Of a DNA stretch of 7,974 nucleotides, positions 5,013 through 7,974 are shown piece by piece (the first letter of the stretch is position 1; every line of letters starts with the position of its first letter). Under the pieces are notes generated by a model. The model saw only the letters and a program-made list of their open reading frames with translations, was not told the origin of the DNA and ran no database searches. A program made the translations under genes and the position numbers. Origin of the DNA: Gemmatimonadales bacterium (GTDB taxonomy: Bacteria; Gemmatimonadota; Gemmatimonadetes; Gemmatimonadales; GWC2-71-9); assembly GCA_025924275.1 (NCBI GenBank), contig JAICEH010000095.1, positions 1-7,974 of the forward strand. Direction: 5' to 3'.

Positions 5013-5603
5013 GTGAGCGCGCTCGAGGACCTGGTCACGGAGTTCGCGCGGTTGCCCGGCATCGGCCGGAAGACCGCGCAGCGCCTGACCTACCACCTCC
5101 TCCAGCAGCCGGTGGAGCAGGCCAGTCGCCTGGCACACGCACTCCTCGCCGTGGCCGAGCGGGTGCACGCCTGCCCGGCGTGCGGCTACCTGACGGAAGG
5201 GGAGCTTTGCGAGTACTGCGGTGACCCGCGGCGGGATCCGGGCCTGCTCTGCGTCGTCGAGGAGCCATCGGCGGTGCCGGTGCTGGAGCGCGCCGGCGAG
5301 TACCGGGGGCGCTACCACGTGCTCGGTGGGCGGCTCTCCCCGCTCGACGGCGTGGGGCCCGAAGCGCTCCGGCTCGACCTGCTCGCCCGGCGGGTGGCGG
5401 CGGACGGGGTGCGCGAGGTGATCCTGGCGACGAACGCCTCCATGGAGGGCGAGGTGACGGCGACCTACATCCAGCGGCTGCTCGCGGGACGCGGGGTCCG
5501 GGTGACGCGGCTCGCCCGGGGTCTGCCGATGGGCGGCGAGCTGGAATACGCCGACGGCGTCACGATCGCCCACGCCCTCGCGGCGCGCCAGGAGGTCACC
5601 TGA
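5013..5603 (+). CDS. recR: Recombination mediator protein RecR
   Basis: This encodes 196 residues from a GTG at 5013, close to the usual length of about 198-200. RecR works with RecO (and RecF) to load RecA onto SSB-coated single-stranded DNA at gaps. All hallmark parts are visible: the helix-hairpin-helix LPGIGRKTAQRL (14-25), a C4 zinc finger with C54, C57, C66 and C69, a Toprim domain beginning VVEEP (81-85) and including ATNASMEGEVTATYI (139-153), and the C-terminal GLPMGGELEYADGVTIAHAL (170-189). The frame is open far upstream into dnaX, but residues before the GTG do not look like RecR, and the GTG gives the normal N-terminus. The spacing to the ybaB stop is four bases and no strong Shine-Dalgarno is seen, which suggests translational coupling. 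Confidence 0.96.
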   Translation: MSALEDLVTEFARLPGIGRKTAQRLTYHLLQQPVEQASRLAHALLAVAERVHACPACGYLTEGELCEYCGDPRRDPGLLCVVEEPSAVPVLERAGEYRGRYHVLGGRLSPLDGVGPEALRLDLLARRVAADGVREVILATNASMEGEVTATYIQRLLAGRGVRVTRLARGLPMGGELEYADGVTIAHALAARQEVT

Positions 5604-5872
5604 AGGCCCGGCGCGGCGCCTGGGTCACCGCGGCGGCCGCAGCCGGCTTCGTGGCCGGCTGGGCGGTCGCCAAGCAGGTGCAGCACGCACACCGCGACGC
5701 GCTGTTCAGCCTCCGCCCGGCGCGGCGGCGCGCGGCACTCGGCTGGCTCGAGGGGCACCCGGCGGCCGAGGTGGCCCCGCTCCTCCGGGACTATGCCGCG
5801 TGGGAGCCGGAGCCGGCGCTCCGGGCACGCGCAGTGCAGCTGCTCCGCCGGATCGAGACCACCTGGCCCTGA
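5600..5872 (+). CDS. Small membrane-anchored protein of unknown function, probable CTG start
   Basis: This encodes 90 residues if translation starts at the CTG at 5600, which overlaps the recR stop (CTGA). A perfect AGGAGGT (5590-5596) lies just before it. There is no ATG in the frame, and the GTG at 5651 would give a 73-residue form that loses the membrane segment and has no ribosome-binding site of comparable quality. From the CTG the protein has a positive N-terminus (KARRG), one hydrophobic helix (about 8-23, TAAAAAGFVAGWAVAK), then a cytoplasmic-looking charged helical part. This includes ALGWLEGHPAAEVAPLLRDY (47-66) and EPALRARAVQLLRRIE (71-86), which looks HEAT-repeat-like. No family is recognised. 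It is packed between recR and the Roadblock gene (17-base gap), so it is part of the same operon; codon use is like its neighbours. Confidence 0.7.
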   Translation: MKARRGAWVTAAAAAGFVAGWAVAKQVQHAHRDALFSLRPARRRAALGWLEGHPAAEVAPLLRDYAAWEPEPALRARAVQLLRRIETTWP

Positions 5873-5889
5873 CCGGGAGCGGCACCGGG

Positions 5890-6378
5890 ATGCACGGCGC
5901 GTCGAGCTGGAGCTTCGGAGAGCGGGAGGCGCAGCGGATCACCGAGATCCTGCGCGGCCTCCTGCGCGAGTCGGGGGCGCGGAGCGCGCTGCTGGTGGAC
6001 CGCACCGGGCAGCTGGTGGCGCAGACGGGCGAGGCGCCCACCTTCGACGCCACCGCGTTCGCCTCCCTCACGGCGGCGGACTTCTCGGCCAACGACCAGC
6101 TGGCGCGGATGCTCGGGGAGCAGGAGTTCGGCGCGCTCTTCCACCAGGGGGAGCGCGAGTCGATGTACCTGGCCGACGTCGCCCGCCGCGTGATCCTCGT
6201 CGTCCTGTTCGACAACCGCACCACGCTCGGCCTCGTCAAGCTCCGGGTGCGCGGCACCGTCGGCGCGCTCGCGGAAGTGTTCACCAGCATGTTCACGTCG
6301 GGGGCCGAGCCCCCGCGCATGGCCGACGGGTTCGTCGGCGAGGCCGAGGATGAAATCGACCGACTCTTCGGGGAGTGA
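5890..6378 (+). CDS. Roadblock/LC7 domain protein, probable regulator (MglB-like) of the adjacent GTPase
   Basis: This encodes 162 residues from the ATG at 5890, with GGGAG ten bases upstream. The frame extends back to an ATG at 5800, but that part overlaps the preceding gene and is low-complexity. The Roadblock fold is visible: a helix (about 11-28, ITEILRGLLRESG), then ARSALLVDRTGQLVAQTG (30-47), a middle helix region (about 54-78), MYLADVARRVILVVLFDN (92-109), LGLVKLRVR (113-121), and a long C-terminal helix. In Myxococcus and Thermus, MglB is a Roadblock homodimer acting as GAP/GEF-like partner of the polarity GTPase MglA. Here it is 12 bp before an MglA-like gene, so the same partnership is inferred. 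The acidic C-terminal tail (about 140-162) is extra relative to a bare Roadblock domain. Confidence 0.85.
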   Translation: MHGASSWSFGEREAQRITEILRGLLRESGARSALLVDRTGQLVAQTGEAPTFDATAFASLTAADFSANDQLARMLGEQEFGALFHQGERESMYLADVARRVILVVLFDNRTTLGLVKLRVRGTVGALAEVFTSMFTSGAEPPRMADGFVGEAEDEIDRLFGE

Positions 6379-6390
6379 GGGCGCCGCGCG

Positions 6391-7065
6391 ATGTCGATGA
6401 TCAACTACGCCTCGCGCGAGATCAACTGCAAGTTGGTCTACTATGGCCCGGGGCTGGGCGGCAAGACCACCAACCTGGAGTACGTGTACCAGAAGGTGGC
6501 CCCGGCCTCCCGCGGGAAGATGATCTCCCTCGCGACGGAGACCGAGCGCACCCTCTTCTTCGACTTCCTGCCCGTGGACCTGGGCACCATCCGCGGCTTC
6601 AAGACGCGGTTCCACCTCTACACCGTGCCCGGGCAGGTCTACTACAACGCCTCGCGCAAGCTCATCCTCAAGGGCGTGGACGGGGTGGTGTTCGTGGCCG
6701 ACAGCCAGCTCGAGCGGATGGAGGCGAACGTGGAGGCGATGCAGAACCTCTACGACAACCTCGCCGAGCACGGCTATGACCTGACCCGGCTGCCCTTCGT
6801 GGTGCAGTACAACAAGCGGGACCTGCCGAACGCGGCGCCGCTCGCCGAGCTGCAGCAGACGCTCAACCCCGGCTGGCCGGTGCTGGAGGCGGCGCGCCAG
6901 CGCCAGACGCCCGATCCGCTCCACCCGGGCGAGCTCCTCGTCTGGCAGGCCGACGGCCAGTGGTTCGAGCGGGCGCCATACTACGAGGCGGTGGCCCTCA
7001 CCGGCGAGGGGGTGTTCGACACCCTCAAGGCGGTGAGCAAGGTCGTGCTCAAGGCCCTGGGCTGA
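6391..7065 (+). CDS. mglA: MglA-like small Ras-family GTPase
   Basis: This encodes 224 residues. MglA is a cytoplasmic Ras-like switch that sets cell polarity and drives gliding or type IV pilus motility in myxobacteria; outside motile groups its role is less clear. The start MSMINYASREINCKLVYYGPGLGGKTTN is diagnostic. Motifs: P-loop GPGLGGKT (19-26), switch I region ETERTLFFDFLP (50-61), the MglA-type TVPGQ (78-82) replacing the usual DxxG, NKRD (141-144), and ALTGEG (202-207) near the end. The closing GVFDTLKAVSKVVLKAL (207-223) matches MglA. The usual length is about 195. The excess lies between NPGWPVLEA (159-167) and APYYEAVALTG (195-205), where about 30 residues rich in Gln, Pro and Trp are inserted. 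GAGG lies about ten bases upstream of the ATG. It pairs with the Roadblock gene before it and is 13 bp from pgsA. Confidence 0.93.
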   Translation: MSMINYASREINCKLVYYGPGLGGKTTNLEYVYQKVAPASRGKMISLATETERTLFFDFLPVDLGTIRGFKTRFHLYTVPGQVYYNASRKLILKGVDGVVFVADSQLERMEANVEAMQNLYDNLAEHGYDLTRLPFVVQYNKRDLPNAAPLAELQQTLNPGWPVLEAARQRQTPDPLHPGELLVWQADGQWFERAPYYEAVALTGEGVFDTLKAVSKVVLKALG

Positions 7066-7078
7066 GGAGGGCGGGGGG

Positions 7079-7708
7079 ATGTGGACCCTCCCGAACATCA
7101 TCACGGTGGTCCGGATCGCCATCACGCCCGTGGTGGCACTCCTCCCGTTCATCGAGGGCTACTGGCCCAAGGTGATCGCCTTCGTCGTCTTCGTCGCCGC
7201 GGCGGTGAGCGACGTCTGGGACGGCTATCTCGCCCGGTCCCGGAACCAGGTCACCGACATCGGCAAGCTGCTCGACCCCCTCGCCGACAAGCTCCTCCTC
7301 CTCGCCACCCTGATCCCGATCTACTGGATCTCCCAGGAGCGGAAGGAGCTGTACGGGATCCCCGTATGGGGCAGCATTCCCCTCTGGGTCTGCCTCCTCC
7401 TGCTGGGGCGGGAGTTCGCGATGACGGCCTTCCGGCAGTGGGCGAAGCGGCGGGGTGTCATCATCGCCGCGGGGCGCGCGGGCAAGCTCAAGACCGCGTT
7501 CCAGAGCATCTTCATCGGGGCCACCATCGCCTGGTTCGCGTTCCGCGACGCCATCGGCCCCCTGGGCTGGCGCGACACGCCGCTGGCCCGGTTCTGGACC
7601 CACTTCCACGGCGGGTTCGTGGCCCTCACCCTCGCCATCGCCACCGCGCTCACGGTGTATTCCTTCGGGGTGTACGTCTACCGGAACCGGGCGCTGTTCC
7701 GCGGCTGA
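7079..7708 (+). CDS. pgsA: CDP-diacylglycerol-glycerol-3-phosphate 3-phosphatidyltransferase
   Basis: This encodes 209 residues. PgsA is an inner-membrane CDP-alcohol phosphatidyltransferase. It joins glycerol-3-phosphate to CDP-diacylglycerol to make phosphatidylglycerol phosphate, precursor of phosphatidylglycerol and cardiolipin. The full catalytic signature D-G-x2-A-R-x8-G-x3-D-x3-D is present: D48, G49, A52, R53, G62, D66 and D70. The N-terminal LPNIITVVRI (4-13) and REFAMTAFR (111-119) with GKLKTAFQ (135-142) are typical of PgsA rather than of the phosphatidylserine or cardiolipin branches. Several membrane helices are visible (about 9-26, 31-47, 70-85, 98-115, 142-157, 180-200). GGAGGG lies six bases before the ATG. 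Length is somewhat above the common 180-200, mainly from the loop at about 86-101 and the segment at about 160-180. Confidence 0.95.
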   Translation: MWTLPNIITVVRIAITPVVALLPFIEGYWPKVIAFVVFVAAAVSDVWDGYLARSRNQVTDIGKLLDPLADKLLLLATLIPIYWISQERKELYGIPVWGSIPLWVCLLLLGREFAMTAFRQWAKRRGVIIAAGRAGKLKTAFQSIFIGATIAWFAFRDAIGPLGWRDTPLARFWTHFHGGFVALTLAIATALTVYSFGVYVYRNRALFRG

Positions 7709-7709
7709 G

Positions 7710-7735
7710 GGGGCCGGGTCTGGGGAGCCGGCCCC
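7710..7735 (+). terminator. GC-rich stem-loop after pgsA
   Basis: Perfect 8-bp inverted repeat GGGGCCGG (7710-7717) and CCGGCCCC (7728-7735) with a 10-nt loop, starting two bases after the pgsA stop. It is followed by a C/T tract rather than a T run, so it would be a weak or non-canonical terminator, or an mRNA end-protecting hairpin. Confidence 0.45.
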
Positions 7736-7770
7736 TCTCCCCTCTCCCCGCTTCCCTCTCCCTTCCCCCC
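7732..7770 (-). other. Polypyrimidine tract in front of cinA; G-quadruplex-prone on the minus strand
   Basis: The plus strand is C and T throughout except for a single G at 7750. Read on the minus strand it gives six closely spaced G runs of three to six bases, including three GGGG runs separated by AGA. This is a strong four-run G-quadruplex pattern on the cinA template strand. It occupies the place where a ribosome-binding site would normally be. A biological role is inference. Confidence 0.5.
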
Positions 7771-7773
7771 GCC

Positions 7774-7974
7774 ATGAACCTCGAACTCGTCACCATCGGC
7801 ACCGAACTCCTCCTCGGGTTCACCGTGGACAGCAACGGCGCCGAACTGGGCCGGGCGCTCGCGACGGTCGGGGTGCGCGTGGTCCGGCGGACCACGGTCG
7901 GGGATGGGGTCGACGAGGTGCGGGACGCAGTGGCGGCCGCGCTCGGCCGCACCGGAGCCGTGCTCACGACCGGC
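7774..7974 (+). CDS. cinA: CinA family protein, N-terminal part (cut by window end)
   Basis: 67 codons are visible from the ATG at 7774. The sequence MNLELVTIGTELLLGFTVDSN followed by GAELGRALATVGVRVVRRTTVGD and AVLTTG is the N-terminal MoaB/MogA-like (molybdopterin-binding fold) domain of CinA. The family usually continues with GGLGPTxDD, just beyond the window. CinA proteins carry a competence-damage-inducible or NMN deamidase (PncC) C-terminal domain and take part in pyridine-nucleotide salvage; whether that domain is present here cannot be seen. The ATG is preceded by a pyrimidine-rich leader with no Shine-Dalgarno sequence. The gene is separated from pgsA by 65 bp containing a stem-loop, so it may have its own promoter, although none was recognised. 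Confidence 0.92.
   Translation, partial: MNLELVTIGTELLLGFTVDSNGAELGRALATVGVRVVRRTTVGDGVDEVRDAVAAALGRTGAVLTTG

Noticed and set aside
4533..5603. Extended RecR starting inside dnaX (356 codons)
   Set aside because: Residues upstream of the GTG at 5013 overlap dnaX and ybaB and have no RecR similarity; the GTG gives the normal family N-terminus.
5791..7152. A 453-codon minus-strand frame opposite the Roadblock and MglA genes
   Set aside because: The plus strand has two clear conserved families with all motifs; the antisense frame is rich in His/Glu/Arg with no recognisable domain.

Overview
This is a very GC-rich bacterial window with GC-dominated third codon positions. It holds two unrelated blocks separated by a non-coding stretch of about 370 bp. 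An MglA-type GTPase with its Roadblock partner, DUF4402 secreted proteins and very high GC would fit a Gemmatimonadota-like (or deltaproteobacteria-like) organism. That placement is inference; no marker here settles it.

Left block, minus strand (positions 2103 down to 1). Two small secreted beta-rich proteins of the DUF4402 kind are followed, with a TGATG overlap, by a signal-peptide protein that begins as a PapD-like fimbrial chaperone. This looks like the start of a chaperone/usher-type surface-fibre operon. A perfect 10-bp GC stem-loop sits between the two DUF4402 genes. The third gene is the surprise. After about 214 residues the reading frame passes, without a stop or a linker, into a CotA/bilirubin-oxidase-like multicopper oxidase carrying the HLHGG and WYHDH copper motifs, and it runs off the window. 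Each partner is cut at the join, so this is either a true gene fusion or recombination product, or an assembly chimera. A small secreted protein (TTG start, about 2470-2793) lies divergently on the plus strand. The intergenic DNA holds a 9-bp inverted repeat and other short repeats.

Right block, plus strand (about 2851 to the window end). It begins with a signal recognition particle RNA (ffs) ending in a T-rich tract, with dnaX immediately after it. Then come ybaB, recR, a small membrane-anchored protein that seems to start at CTG, a Roadblock/LC7 protein, an MglA-like GTPase, pgsA, and the 5' part of cinA. The dnaX-ybaB-recR order is a classic replication/repair cluster. The Roadblock-MglA pair is a polarity/motility-type GTPase module. 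PgsA makes the phosphatidylglycerol precursor, and CinA belongs to the NMN deamidase/competence-damage family. Spacing from ybaB to pgsA is tight (from a 1-4 nt overlap or gap to 17 nt), so these genes are probably co-transcribed. A good internal promoter (TTGGAA, 17-nt spacer, TAGATT) lies just before ybaB.

Most noteworthy points: the chaperone/multicopper oxidase chimera; the SRP RNA beside dnaX with a 5-nt loop in place of the usual GGAA tetraloop; dnaX and cinA starts without Shine-Dalgarno sequences; a CTG start after a perfect AGGAGGT; and an MglA homologue with an extra segment of about 30 residues before its last GTPase motif.
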